The position numbers and the translations under genes were made by a program. From the NCBI GenBank assembly GCA_943788135.1, contig CALSPC010000004.1, forward strand, positions 35,507 to 99,506: 64,000 bases of DNA. The letters run 5' to 3'. The notes beneath the pieces are model-generated. The model searched no databases. It was not told where the DNA came from and saw only the letters and a program-made list of their open reading frames with translations. This document shows, piece by piece, positions 1-8,716 of this stretch. Source of the stretch: an uncultured Paracoccaceae bacterium (GTDB lineage: Bacteria; Bacteroidota; Bacteroidia; Flavobacteriales; Flavobacteriaceae). Each line of letters opens with the position of its first letter. The first letter of the stretch is position 1.

Positions 1-213
1 TGTGACCTTAATGGATTTAGACGCATTTGAAATCAGAACTTCATTTGATAATAATTGTGTGGGAACTAACTCAAATTTGAGCGTTTGTGTGTAGGTATTT
101 GATAGCTTTACGAGTAATGAAATTAGAAACGACAGAACCAAAAATAATACAAACACATTCAAACGCTTCCCTTGAACTAAATTGGATTTTATGGTTTTAT
201 TTTTATTAATCAT
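1..213 (-). CDS. YbbR-like domain protein, N-terminal part (cut by window edge)
   Basis: Seventy-one codons are readable from an ATG at 213 before the window ends. The peptide starts with a basic stretch (about residues 1-19), then one hydrophobic segment (about 20-36), then the start of an extracytoplasmic region. This resembles the N-terminus of the single-pass YbbR/CdaR-like proteins of Bacteroidota; the assignment also rests on the usual position beside the glycosyltransferase-fabI-recN block. The ATG overlaps the stop of the upstream glycosyltransferase gene in an ATGA arrangement, so the two are probably translationally coupled. The function is an inference, because only the membrane anchor is visible. 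Confidence 0.55.
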   Translation of the reverse strand, partial: MINKNKTIKSNLVQGKRLNVFVLFLVLSFLISLLVKLSNTYTQTLKFELVPTQLLSNEVLISNASKSIKVT

Positions 214-1220
214 TGTGCGCGAAAAAATAAGTTAGGAAACAATGATGTTTCATTCTTAGACGAAAGCCCCAACTTTAGAGTTGCTTTTAGAAATCCAAGT
301 CCATAACCAAAAAACTGAATAGCAATGGCAGGAAGTACTAAAAAAGATACATTAATGCTGTTTGAAGTCCGAAAAGCGCCAATCATAGCAACTAAAAAAT
401 AGAGTCCATAAAGGATTAGAACTCCATAAAAACCGATAATGACCAACAAAACACTAAATATAAATCCTATTGTAAATACTGTTGGAAACCAATAGGCCAA
501 TCGTTTCGACTGCGGATGCCACTTGTTTAGAATCGGGCGAGCTTGACCAAACTTATTCACTTGCGTGTAGAAACTTTTTAACGATATACGACGTTTATGA
601 AACACAAATGCTTCGGGAATAAGGTGAAGGTGATATCCCATTTCTTTCAGACGAATGGACAAATCGGGATCTTCACCAGGGTGAATACGTCCAAAACCTC
701 CAGTTGACTGAAAAGCTTCTTTAGAGATTCCCATATTGAAACTGCGGGGTTCATAATTTTCAATAGAGATGTCTCCGCCTCGAACTCCTCCAGTAGTCAT
801 ATAAGATGTCATGGAAAAATTAATCGCTTTTTGGAGGTCTGTAAATGTATCTTTAGCTGCATCAGGCCCTCCAAACCCATCCACATATTGGGAGTTTAGT
901 TTGGAAATTACAGCCGTTAAATACGCTGGTGGGAGAATACAATCTGAATCTAAAATAATGAAATAACGGCCTTTAGCGCGTTCCATTCCGTAATTCCTAG
1001 AGTGTCCAGGACCTGTATTTTCTTTAGCATAATAACTGATTTTAAGAGTATCTTTAAACTGATCAACTATACGTTTTGAATCTAGAGTCGAGCCATCTTC
1101 AATGATGACAATCTCGAACGTCTTAGGCGACTCTAAAGCCCCAAAGCTTTCTAGAAGTTCTCTAATTTCTTCTGGACGGTTAAAAACAGGAATGATAAAT
1201 GAAAAATCACTAGCAATCAT
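210..1220 (-). CDS. Glycosyltransferase family 2 with C-terminal membrane segments
   Basis: A GT-A fold glycosyltransferase that should move a sugar from a nucleotide-sugar donor to a surface glycan or lipid; the substrate cannot be read from sequence. The N-terminus has the family 2 start (FSFIIPVFNRPEE). The metal-binding DSD is at residues 91-93, and a GEDPDLSIR motif supplies the catalytic acid region. The last about 80 residues hold two or three hydrophobic helices, so it is membrane-bound. I use the ATG at 1220. A TTG at 1238 would add six residues but would place the start inside a TAACTTTG promoter-like box at 1226-1233. The stop overlaps the next gene by 4 bp. Confidence 0.85.
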   Translation of the reverse strand: MIASDFSFIIPVFNRPEEIRELLESFGALESPKTFEIVIIEDGSTLDSKRIVDQFKDTLKISYYAKENTGPGHSRNYGMERAKGRYFIILDSDCILPPAYLTAVISKLNSQYVDGFGGPDAAKDTFTDLQKAINFSMTSYMTTGGVRGGDISIENYEPRSFNMGISKEAFQSTGGFGRIHPGEDPDLSIRLKEMGYHLHLIPEAFVFHKRRISLKSFYTQVNKFGQARPILNKWHPQSKRLAYWFPTVFTIGFIFSVLLVIIGFYGVLILYGLYFLVAMIGAFRTSNSINVSFLVLPAIAIQFFGYGLGFLKATLKLGLSSKNETSLFPNLFFRAQ

Positions 1221-1271
1221 AGTAACAAAGTTACACAAAGTGTTTGAATTGTAGTGAATTGAGGTGGTATA

Positions 1272-1302
1272 AAAAAACCCATAGCAAAACTATGGGTTTT
1301 TT
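1272..1302 (-). terminator. Rho-independent terminator after fabI
   Basis: A perfect 13-bp stem (1272-1284 with 1290-1302) closes a 5-nt loop. The stem has ACCCATAG at its core and A/T runs at both ends, so it could stop transcription in either direction. It lies just after the fabI stop and before the glycosyltransferase gene, so it most likely ends the fabI transcript. Confidence 0.85.
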
Positions 1303-1325
1303 ATATTTTGAGTTTTGATGGCTAA

Positions 1326-2141
1326 CTACTCTTCAGTAAATTTTTCCATCACGGCATCACTGACACCCATATTACTAAAACCACCATCGTTAAACAGGTT
1401 TTGTAAGGTCACACGTTTGGTTAAATCACTAAATAGTGAAACGGTATAATTAGCACAATCAAGAGCCGTCGCATTTCCTAATGGTGACATTTTATCAGCA
1501 TAAGCAATAAACCCATCGAATCCTTTTACGCCTTTACCAGCAGTGGTTGGGGTTGGCGATTGTGAAATGGTATTGACACGAACATTTTTGTCGCGACCAA
1601 AGAAGTATCCAAAGCTTCTAGCAATACTTTCTAAATAAGCCTTATTGTCTGCCATATCATTATAATCAGGAAACACACGTTGTGCAGCCATATAGGTGAG
1701 CGCCACAATACTTCCCCATTCATTCATGGCATCATGTTTATACAAGGTTTGCATAACTTTGTGAAAAGACATTGCAGAAACATCCGTTCCTTTTTGTGTC
1801 CAGTCATATTTTTGATCAGTGTAAGCACGACCTTTTCTGACATTGATTGACATTCCAATAGAGTGCAAAACGAAATCAAGTTTACCACCTAAAATCTCGG
1901 TAGCTTGTTGTACTAAATTTTCTAAATCTTCAAGAGAAGTGGCATCTGCAGCAATGACTTGTGAACCTGTTTTTTTAGCCAATTCATCAATCTGCCCCAT
2001 TCGCATTGCAATCGGTGCATTGGACAATACAAACGTACCGCCTTCTTCGTGAACACGCTCCGCAGTAATCCAAGCGATTGAATTAGGATCTAAGGCTCCA
2101 AAAATAATTCCGCGTTTTCCTTTTAGTAAATTGTAAGACAT
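1326..2141 (-). CDS. fabI: Enoyl-[acyl-carrier-protein] reductase (NADH)
   Basis: FabI performs the last reduction of each fatty acid elongation cycle, turning trans-2-enoyl-ACP into acyl-ACP with NAD(P)H in the cytoplasm. It is a 271-residue short-chain dehydrogenase. The nucleotide-binding region GALDPNSIAW is near residues 15-24. The catalytic pair is visible as Tyr160 and Lys167 in YNDMADNK, with the extra FabI tyrosine at 150. Length and motifs fit the Bacteroidota form. A TATCTTTGC promoter box lies 40-48 bp upstream and a strong terminator follows, so it is probably its own transcription unit. Confidence 0.96.
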   Translation of the reverse strand: MSYNLLKGKRGIIFGALDPNSIAWITAERVHEEGGTFVLSNAPIAMRMGQIDELAKKTGSQVIAADATSLEDLENLVQQATEILGGKLDFVLHSIGMSINVRKGRAYTDQKYDWTQKGTDVSAMSFHKVMQTLYKHDAMNEWGSIVALTYMAAQRVFPDYNDMADNKAYLESIARSFGYFFGRDKNVRVNTISQSPTPTTAGKGVKGFDGFIAYADKMSPLGNATALDCANYTVSLFSDLTKRVTLQNLFNDGGFSNMGVSDAVMEKFTEE

Positions 2142-2180
2142 AATTATATATTTAAGTGTCGATTTTTATTTAATTTCTGG

Positions 2181-2189
2181 GCAAAGATA
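2181..2189 (-). promoter_or_regulatory. Putative fabI promoter (-7 box)
   Basis: On the minus strand this reads TATCTTTGC, a full match to the Bacteroidota -7 consensus TAnnTTTG. It would give a leader of about 37 nt before fabI. No clear -33 TTG is seen. The box lies just past the recN stop. Confidence 0.5.
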
Positions 2190-2192
2190 ACA

Positions 2193-3845
2193 TTAATTCA
2201 ATAACTGATTCGCATGTGCGATTGCCGATGCCGATAATTTTTTTCCACCAAGCATTTGAGCAATCTCTTCCACGCGTTCTTCATTTGATAATTTTATGAG
2301 AGAGGTCACTGTAGTCTGCTGAATATCTTGTTTAAAAACTTTAAAATGCGCTTGTCCTTTGGCCGCAATTTGAGGGAGATGAGTGATCGAAAACACTTGC
2401 ATATAAGCGCTCATCTGATTCATGATATCGCCCATTTTGTGTGCAATTTCCCCAGAAACTCCTGTATCAATCTCATCAAACATAATGGTTGGCAGCTGTT
2501 GATACTTTGATAACACTGATTTAATTGCCAACATAATTCTAGACAATTCTCCACCAGATGCAGCTTTTTTGAGAGGTAAAAACGAAGCTCCTTTGTTGGC
2601 TGTAAACAAAAATTCTAGCTGGTCTTTTCCATTGTACAAATACGATTCCGAAGGCTTTAATAGCAATTTAAACCGGGCGTTTGGCATTCCTAAATCTGAC
2701 AGTATTGCTTCTAGTTGTTTGACTAGCTCTGGAAATACGTGCAAACGTTGTTTACTTAGAGTTTCAGCACATTTATCAAGTTCTTTTGTAAGCGATTCAA
2801 GCGTGTTTTCTTTTTCGGCTATGGTATCATCTAAAGAAGCCAAAGTATCCAACTGCGTCGCTAAATGACTTTCAATTTTAATAAGATCTGCTACTGTATT
2901 TACCGAATGTTTAGAAAATAAATTATGAACCGCTTTAAGGATGTTATCAATTTCTTGTAAGCGCTTTGGATTGACCTCTAACTTGGCTTGTTCAGATTCT
3001 ATCTCACTAAAAACGTCATCTAATTCGATAGCCATACTGTCAATACGATCCGATAAGGAACTATAAAGCGTGCTCATACTTGATAATTTATGAAACGCTT
3101 GTTTTAAGGTCATAAGGTTCGAAGCTATTCCTAAATCTTCAGTACTTATAAGTTGATTTGCTAGGGCAAGTTCGGTTTGAATGGATTCTACATTGTTAAG
3201 TGTATTGTATTCAAGTTCGAGAGCCTCTAAATCAATGCCTTGAAGTTTTGCTTCTGTTAATTCTTTTAATAAAAACGCCTGATAATCCTGCTCTTTTTCT
3301 GACTGAGCCTTTGCAGCGATTAAGGCACTCAATTGTTTTTGTGATGTTTTGTACGATTTCAATAGCTGCTGATAGATTTCAATAGCGTTACTATTTTTTG
3401 CCAAGGCATCAATAATTTGAAACTGAAAATCATCGTTGGTGAGTTCTTGTGTTTGTTGTTGTGAATGAATATCAATTAACTGAGTACCGAGCGCTGCTAA
3501 AACGGTGAGATTCACAGGAGAATCATTTACAAATGCTCTTGATTTTCCAGAGGGAAGGATTTCCCGTCTTAAGAGAGTAAGCATCTCAAAATCGAGATCA
3601 TGATCATCAAAAAAAGGTTTTAGATTAAAATTTTCAATATTAAAACTCGCTTCGATAATACATTTTTGAGTTGGATCATTGATGTTTGAAAAATCGACAC
3701 GCTTTCCAAGAACCAACGCTAAACCGCCTAATAAAATAGATTTACCTGCCCCTGTTTCTCCAGTAATACAGGTAAAACCCGAATCAAACTGAACATGTAG
3801 AGTATCAATTAGAGCATAATTTTTTATGGATAATTCTGAAAGCAA
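2193..3845 (-). CDS. recN: DNA repair protein RecN
   Basis: RecN is an SMC-like ATPase that acts on DNA ends during double-strand break repair. The 550 residues show the N-terminal ATPase half with Walker A (GETGAGKS, residues 29-36). A long coiled-coil middle follows, then the C-terminal half with an SGGELSR signature and a Walker B region (MFDEIDTG). The N-terminus LSELSIKNYALID matches the family start exactly, but the codon there is TTG. In frame, a stop lies four codons upstream with no ATG between. An ATG at 3853 is out of frame. So recN most likely starts at TTG, or an indel has hit its start. Confidence 0.94.
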   Translation of the reverse strand: MLSELSIKNYALIDTLHVQFDSGFTCITGETGAGKSILLGGLALVLGKRVDFSNINDPTQKCIIEASFNIENFNLKPFFDDHDLDFEMLTLLRREILPSGKSRAFVNDSPVNLTVLAALGTQLIDIHSQQQTQELTNDDFQFQIIDALAKNSNAIEIYQQLLKSYKTSQKQLSALIAAKAQSEKEQDYQAFLLKELTEAKLQGIDLEALELEYNTLNNVESIQTELALANQLISTEDLGIASNLMTLKQAFHKLSSMSTLYSSLSDRIDSMAIELDDVFSEIESEQAKLEVNPKRLQEIDNILKAVHNLFSKHSVNTVADLIKIESHLATQLDTLASLDDTIAEKENTLESLTKELDKCAETLSKQRLHVFPELVKQLEAILSDLGMPNARFKLLLKPSESYLYNGKDQLEFLFTANKGASFLPLKKAASGGELSRIMLAIKSVLSKYQQLPTIMFDEIDTGVSGEIAHKMGDIMNQMSAYMQVFSITHLPQIAAKGQAHFKVFKQDIQQTTVTSLIKLSNEERVEEIAQMLGGKKLSASAIAHANQLLN

Positions 3846-3916
3846 GGTGTCATTTTATTTAGTGCAACTAAGATAAACTTTCTATTATACTAATGTGAAA
3901 TGATATTGAAAAATAT

Positions 3917-4810
3917 TTAAAACTTTATATTGCGCCATTTTCTTGAGTACGTAGGTGCGATCTTAGAAAGCGTTGAAACAAGATCAGCACTGTTTACATC
4001 GGGACCATCTGAAAATATATCTGTGATCTCATCTGCTTTAGCATCAAAAAACACACGTAGCAAAAATGAATTTGGACGTCGTTTATGAAGTTCATTTAAT
4101 TGATAGAGTGCGGTTGCAATTCCAGTCTTTCCTTCTTTTGCAGCAGTCGCCATAAGATCTAAACCTTGTAAATGGTAGGCAAATAATAGGGAATGGAATT
4201 CTTTGAAAGTTGGGGACATTATATTGTTAATCAATGCGCTTCGTGTCTGATCTCCTCCTGAAGGTGGCTTCCACCCTACTGGATTACTACTTTGTTGCGA
4301 ATAATTAACAATATCACGCGCTTGTTTATAATAGGCATCTCCTCCTTTGAGTTCAAATGTATCTGCATCCATTCCTAAAATTATGTAAGCATGAAACGCT
4401 ATAACAGAAACTAAATTAGATTCAAATTGAGTGGGATTAAAATTCAAATTCTGATACTCTAAATACTTAAAATTAAAGTCTTTATCATTAAAATTATAGA
4501 CTGGACTCACATAGGATGAATTGTGAACAGGGCGCGCCGATTGAACTTGAATTGTAGCTTGAAATGCACTCGATTGATAGTCTTGAATCGTAATCACCAT
4601 ACTACACTCTATACGTTCTTGAGTTTTGAATGTCTTGGTCGTCCAACGTGTATTATTTACAAATTCTTTTAGTTGTTTTTCAAGAGTTTTAAAAACCTGA
4701 ACATTCTCATTACCCGTTTGTTGGGCGTTTACCACCACCGTACAATTAAGCTCTTGTGAACTGATATGAATTGAAGTGAAAAAAGCAATTAAAATGACTA
4801 ATTTACGCAT
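3917..4810 (-). CDS. DUF4835 family exported protein
   Basis: A 297-residue protein with a clear signal peptide (about residues 1-19, ending near SSQE), so it is exported. The rest matches the uncharacterised Bacteroidota family DUF4835: an early TVVVNAQQTGN segment, aromatic-rich strands, and a helical C-terminal half. No enzyme motif is visible. In many Flavobacteriaceae it sits between recN and coaBC as here, and its start overlaps the end of coaBC by 8 bp. That implies co-transcription with bamD, rpoZ and coaBC. A role at the envelope alongside BamD is only an inference. Confidence 0.88.
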   Translation of the reverse strand: MRKLVILIAFFTSIHISSQELNCTVVVNAQQTGNENVQVFKTLEKQLKEFVNNTRWTTKTFKTQERIECSMVITIQDYQSSAFQATIQVQSARPVHNSSYVSPVYNFNDKDFNFKYLEYQNLNFNPTQFESNLVSVIAFHAYIILGMDADTFELKGGDAYYKQARDIVNYSQQSSNPVGWKPPSGGDQTRSALINNIMSPTFKEFHSLLFAYHLQGLDLMATAAKEGKTGIATALYQLNELHKRRPNSFLLRVFFDAKADEITDIFSDGPDVNSADLVSTLSKIAPTYSRKWRNIKF

Positions 4811-6014
4811 TGATTTGTTTTAAAAGTTCATTCATTATATCCTTGGCGACATCGGCTTTTGATTTAAGAGGAAATTCAGTTTGAACTAAATTTTTATCGA
4901 TTAGGGTAACTTTATTGGATTTACCGCCAAATCCTGCTCCTTTGTCGTTTAACGAATTTAATACAATTAAATCTAAATTTTTAGATTTCAATTTCTTTAT
5001 TGCGTTGGCAACTTCGTCATTTGTTTCTAAGGCAAAACCTACCAATAATTGGTGAGATTTGAGTGCTCCAATCGATGCTAAAATATCTTTTGTTTTTTCT
5101 AATTCTAAAGATAACGTTGAAGCTGACTTTTTTATTTTAGAAGGTGCTGCATTTTTGGGTTTATAATCGGCTACTGCAGCAGAAGCTATAGCTACATCAA
5201 CAGCATCAAAATAGGCATGGACTTGAGTGTACATCTCATCTGCGCTCATAACTGGAACTATTTTGATCCGGGAGTTTTTGGCTTTTAAATGTGTAGGTCC
5301 AGTAATCAGAACCACCTCAGCCCCGAGCTGGGCAGCGTAATTTGCAATTTCAAAACCCATTAAACCACTAGAATGATTTCCAATAAAACGTACAGGATCT
5401 ATAGCCTCGTAAGTTGGACCCGCAGTCACTAAAACCCTTTTCCCATACAAAGGTAACTGCCCTAAAACATGTAATTCTATATGTTCTAATATTGCTTCTG
5501 GCTCTGCCATTCTACCTTCGCCTACTAATCCACTTGCAAGTTCTCCTGACGTTGCAGGGATGAGATTATTTCCTATAGATTTGAGCGTTTCTATAGAGGT
5601 TTTTGTAGTGGGATGTTTATGCATATCCAAATCCATTGCAGGGGCAAAATAGACTGGACATTTAGCTGAGAGATAGGTTGCAACTAAAAAATTATCGCTA
5701 TTCCCTGAAGCCATCTTGGAAAGTGTATTAGCTGTAGCTGGTGCGACAACAAATAAATCAGCCCATAATCCGAGCTCAACGTGGTTGTTCCAAACCGCAT
5801 TGTCGTCCGTATCGTCTGTAAAGGACGAGATTACGGGATTTTTGGAAAGGGTTGAAAGTGTAAGGGGTGTAATAAATTCTTTGGCTGCAGGCGTCATTAT
5901 GACTCTGACATGAGCACCAGCTTTGATAAACAATCTTACGAGGGCTGCTGTTTTGTACGCAGCAATCCCAGCAGTAATTCCTAAAAGAATATGTTTACCG
6001 CTTAGAACAGACAT
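4803..6014 (-). CDS. coaBC: Bifunctional phosphopantothenoylcysteine decarboxylase / phosphopantothenate-cysteine ligase
   Basis: This enzyme makes 4'-phosphopantetheine for coenzyme A: the C-terminal half joins cysteine to phosphopantothenate and the N-terminal flavin domain decarboxylates the product. In 403 residues the CoaC part shows GITAGIAAYK (12-21), the catalytic His78 (NHVELGLWAD), and a PAMDLDM motif (125-131). The lid segment reads ELASGLVGEGRM, with Ser where the E. coli enzyme has Cys. The CoaB half begins at VLVTAGPTYE and contains the GNHSSGLMG loop. Genes rpoZ and DUF4835 flank it within 2 bp and by an 8-bp overlap. Confidence 0.96.
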   Translation of the reverse strand: MSVLSGKHILLGITAGIAAYKTAALVRLFIKAGAHVRVIMTPAAKEFITPLTLSTLSKNPVISSFTDDTDDNAVWNNHVELGLWADLFVVAPATANTLSKMASGNSDNFLVATYLSAKCPVYFAPAMDLDMHKHPTTKTSIETLKSIGNNLIPATSGELASGLVGEGRMAEPEAILEHIELHVLGQLPLYGKRVLVTAGPTYEAIDPVRFIGNHSSGLMGFEIANYAAQLGAEVVLITGPTHLKAKNSRIKIVPVMSADEMYTQVHAYFDAVDVAIASAAVADYKPKNAAPSKIKKSASTLSLELEKTKDILASIGALKSHQLLVGFALETNDEVANAIKKLKSKNLDLIVLNSLNDKGAGFGGKSNKVTLIDKNLVQTEFPLKSKADVAKDIMNELLKQINA

Positions 6015-6016
6015 TT

Positions 6017-6349
6017 TTACTGTTCTTGAGAATCGTCTTCTACGTTACGGTAGTAAATTCTTTCATTTAGCCACTCTTGAACTGCTAATGCATGTGGCTT
6101 AGGAAGACGCTCATAAAATTTAGAAACCTCGATTTGTTCTTTGTTTTCAAAAACTTCTTCTAAGCTATCATTGAACGTAGCAAATTCTTCAAGCTTGTCG
6201 ATCAATTCTCTTCGGATGTCCGTGTTGATTTGTTCTGCTCTTCTAGAAATTACAGAAATCGCTTCATAAATATTTTGCGTTGGTGCATCTACTTTATTAC
6301 GATCGTAAGTTTCTGTGTTAACGGGTGCATTTACTTTTTTTAAATCCAT
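6017..6349 (-). CDS. rpoZ: DNA-directed RNA polymerase subunit omega (Bacteroidota type)
   Basis: A 110-residue cytoplasmic protein matching the omega-like family found between bamD and coaBC in Bacteroidota. Omega helps assemble beta' into RNA polymerase. The central helix region QNIYEAISVISRRAEQI corresponds to the conserved omega core that contacts beta'. The acidic, charged C-terminus with YYRNVEDD is typical of this phylum. It lies 8 bp after bamD and 2 bp before coaBC, so the three are one operon. It is divergent from proteobacterial omega, so the call rests on the phylum-specific family and gene order. Confidence 0.85.
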   Translation of the reverse strand: MDLKKVNAPVNTETYDRNKVDAPTQNIYEAISVISRRAEQINTDIRRELIDKLEEFATFNDSLEEVFENKEQIEVSKFYERLPKPHALAVQEWLNERIYYRNVEDDSQEQ

Positions 6350-6357
6350 AATGAATA

Positions 6358-7173
6358 TTAACTTTTAGTCGTTTTTGAATTAGTTTGAATTGATTTTAGG
6401 GCCTCGTACATCTTCTGAATATCTTCATTGTCTTTGGTTTCAGGAAATGCATACACTAATGAATTGTAATAGCTCATTGCTTTTTCTGTACGCTCTGTCT
6501 GTTTCCACGCTACACTATTTACAGCTAACTGATAAGCAGAGTCAAATTTATAATACATCGCTTCTTGTTTATACGATGAGCCTGGAAATTCAACTAAAAA
6601 ATTATCTAAAGCCGTAATCGCTGAATTATAATCCCGATGAAACGGCCCTGTTAAGTTATATTGTAAGGCGATTTTGAATGCTTTTTCTTCAAGCTTATTA
6701 TCTAGTTCTCTTACCAATAAATTGGCTTCATCTAAATATTCAGACTGCGGATATGTATTGATAAATAATTGAAGTTTATCTAGAGCTTCCACTGTTTCTG
6801 TTTGATCTTTAGAAAACAAAGGCGACAGTTCGTAGTAGCTTTTGGCCGCTAAAAATGCTATCTCTTGTACTTTCTCACTTTTGGGATAAGCATCTACAAA
6901 ACGTTCCATCTGATAATTGGCTGTATAGTAATCTTTAGTTTCGTAAAATGTTCTACAATACATATACATCAATTTTTGAGCTTGAGGCTTGCCTCTGTAT
7001 TTTGGCACAATTTGCACGAAAACTCGATTTGCTTTACCAAACTTACCCGCTTCAAAAAGTTCAGTTCCTAATTTGAATTTAGCAGCAATATCTTCACTTT
7101 TCAATACTTTCTGGTATTCGCTACAAGAGTTTATTGAAAATGCTATGATTAGTATGTAAATAAAATTCTTCAT
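6358..7173 (-). CDS. bamD: Outer membrane protein assembly factor BamD
   Basis: BamD is the essential lipoprotein partner of BamA that helps fold beta-barrel proteins into the outer membrane. The 271-residue product has a lipoprotein signal peptide ending in a lipobox (SINSC, Cys17). Tetratricopeptide-like helix pairs follow, with repeated patterns such as FEAGKFGKANRVF and YKQEAMYYKFDSAY. Length is usual. It heads the run bamD-rpoZ-coaBC-DUF4835-recN. A TAATTTTG promoter box lies about 20 bp upstream, giving a short leader. Confidence 0.92.
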   Translation of the reverse strand: MKNFIYILIIAFSINSCSEYQKVLKSEDIAAKFKLGTELFEAGKFGKANRVFVQIVPKYRGKPQAQKLMYMYCRTFYETKDYYTANYQMERFVDAYPKSEKVQEIAFLAAKSYYELSPLFSKDQTETVEALDKLQLFINTYPQSEYLDEANLLVRELDNKLEEKAFKIALQYNLTGPFHRDYNSAITALDNFLVEFPGSSYKQEAMYYKFDSAYQLAVNSVAWKQTERTEKAMSYYNSLVYAFPETKDNEDIQKMYEALKSIQTNSKTTKS

Positions 7174-7193
7174 AAATTATTTAAGAATGAGGG

Positions 7194-7201
7194 CAAAATT
7201 A
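7194..7201 (-). promoter_or_regulatory. Putative bamD operon promoter (-7 box)
   Basis: On the minus strand this reads TAATTTTG, a match to TAnnTTTG, with a T-rich stretch about 19 nt upstream in place of a clear TTG. It would give a leader of about 17 nt before the bamD ATG. Confidence 0.45.
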
Positions 7202-7287
7202 CGGATTTATAACGGATTTAAAAAACTATTAGTTTAGCTAAATTAAATGGTTTGAATTCCCACACTTAATGTTTAAGTAATATTTAA

Positions 7288-8163
7288 CTAAAACTGTGCT
7301 ATAAAAGTCGCTATTTTGGCTTGTAACTCTTTTGAAGCAGGAACAAGAGGTAAACGGACTGAATCTTCACAATAGCCCAGATGTTTAAATACTGCTTTTA
7401 TTCCAGCAGGGTTATTTTCTTCAAATATCATATTTATAATAGGCATTAAACGTGCTTCCATTCTACGAGAGTCTTCAACATTGCCTTCAAGTCCCCACTG
7501 AATCATTTGAGAGAATTCTTTTGGAAACGCTTGCCCAATAACTGATATTACACCTGATCCACCTGCTAGAGTTACGCCTAACACCAAATCATCATCACCA
7601 GAAATAACCAAGAAGTCTTTAGGCTTATGTTTAATTAATTCGAGATATTGTTCCATATTATTTCCCGCTTCCTTGACTGCTACTATGGACTTAAAATCAT
7701 TAGCAAGTCTAAGAACCGTGGAGGCTTCTACATTTTTAGCCGTTCTTCCTGGGACATTATACAAAATCACCGGAATTGAAGACGCTTCTGCTACGGCTTT
7801 AAAATGCTGATAAAATCCTTCTTGAGTGGGTTTACTGTAATACGGAGCAACCGATAGAATGGCTGCAAAAGGCGACAAATCTGTGGATTGTAATTCGGCC
7901 ACAACTGCTGCCGTATTGTTTCCTCCTATTCCGATAACCAAAGGTACACGACCTTTATTAGCATCAATAACCGTTTGTGTAATCTCTTTTTTCTCAGCAG
8001 CTGTTACGGTTACACTCTCGCCAGTAGTTCCACTAATGACTAAGTAATTAACCCCATTTGAGATGTTGTATTCTACAATTTTTGCTAGGGCTTGATGATC
8101 TATACTTAGATCTGACTTAAATGGAGTGACAAGGGCTACTCCAGTTCCAATTAATATATTCAT
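7288..8163 (-). CDS. dapA: 4-hydroxy-tetrahydrodipicolinate synthase
   Basis: DapA condenses pyruvate with aspartate semialdehyde, the first step towards diaminopimelate and lysine. The 291-residue TIM barrel shows the GTTGES substrate loop (45-50), the proton-relay Tyr135 (ILYNVPGR), and the Schiff-base Lys164 (AVKEAGN). Length matches the family. The DUF6913 gene ends 1 bp before dapA begins, so the two form one transcript driven from 8703-8710. The 114-bp gap to bamD holds the bamD promoter and no obvious terminator for dapA. Confidence 0.96.
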   Translation of the reverse strand: MNILIGTGVALVTPFKSDLSIDHQALAKIVEYNISNGVNYLVISGTTGESVTVTAAEKKEITQTVIDANKGRVPLVIGIGGNNTAAVVAELQSTDLSPFAAILSVAPYYSKPTQEGFYQHFKAVAEASSIPVILYNVPGRTAKNVEASTVLRLANDFKSIVAVKEAGNNMEQYLELIKHKPKDFLVISGDDDLVLGVTLAGGSGVISVIGQAFPKEFSQMIQWGLEGNVEDSRRMEARLMPIINMIFEENNPAGIKAVFKHLGYCEDSVRLPLVPASKELQAKIATFIAQF

Positions 8164-8164
8164 T

Positions 8165-8683
8165 TTATAACCTGTTTAGTTGGGTTAAATATTTAGTTAA
8201 TTCTATTTTAAAAATATCTGTGTCTTTAGGTTCTATATCTAAAGTGAAATCATGTAATCGAGGGTCATCATTAGAGAGACCTATTTTGAAATTTGCTTTA
8301 GACTGAGCTGTGATCAAATTAAGTTCTAGCTTATTACTTTTATAGTAGCTAATCAATACATCAAAAGGCTTGTGAGTAAACTCATCAATCTCAGCGCTTT
8401 TTGGTCGGCCTAACCAATCAAAACTTTCCATACTAAAAAAGGCATCCCAACTATTGGGTTTGTCTTTTTCCATTCCTATCATAGAAATAAATTGAATGTT
8501 ATTATACCCTAACCCAAAATCATTAACTAAAGCTCTAAAAAAATCATAGTCATGATAGGCTTCGTAATCAAATATTACGCCCATAGTTTTGACCTTACTA
8601 CTTTTAAAATTCTTAACTCGAGATTTAAGAATTAAAGTAATATTTTTTTGCAGAGTTAGGGATCTAAGTTGTTTAAAAAACAT
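8165..8683 (-). CDS. DUF6913 family protein
   Basis: A 172-residue cytoplasmic protein with no signal peptide or membrane segment. It matches the small uncharacterised Bacteroidota family found next to dapA. A basic N-terminal helix precedes a mixed alpha/beta region, with segments such as [15 protein letters not shown] and [11 protein letters not shown]. No catalytic motif stands out. It is read with dapA (1-bp gap). Its own promoter probably is the TACATTTG box at 8703-8710, and it diverges from the nucleotidase gene across 33 bp. Confidence 0.75.
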   Translation of the reverse strand: MFFKQLRSLTLQKNITLILKSRVKNFKSSKVKTMGVIFDYEAYHDYDFFRALVNDFGLGYNNIQFISMIGMEKDKPNSWDAFFSMESFDWLGRPKSAEIDEFTHKPFDVLISYYKSNKLELNLITAQSKANFKIGLSNDDPRLHDFTLDIEPKDTDIFKIELTKYLTQLNRL

Positions 8684-8702
8684 TTACCTTTATTGACAAC
8701 TA

Positions 8703-8710
8703 CAAATGTA
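8703..8710 (-). promoter_or_regulatory. Putative DUF6913-dapA promoter (-7 box)
   Basis: The minus strand reads TACATTTG, a full match to the Bacteroidota -7 consensus. The predicted start leaves a leader of about 16 nt before the ATG at 8683. The box lies in the 33-bp gap to the divergent nucleotidase gene. Confidence 0.45.
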
Positions 8711-8716
8711 ACATAA

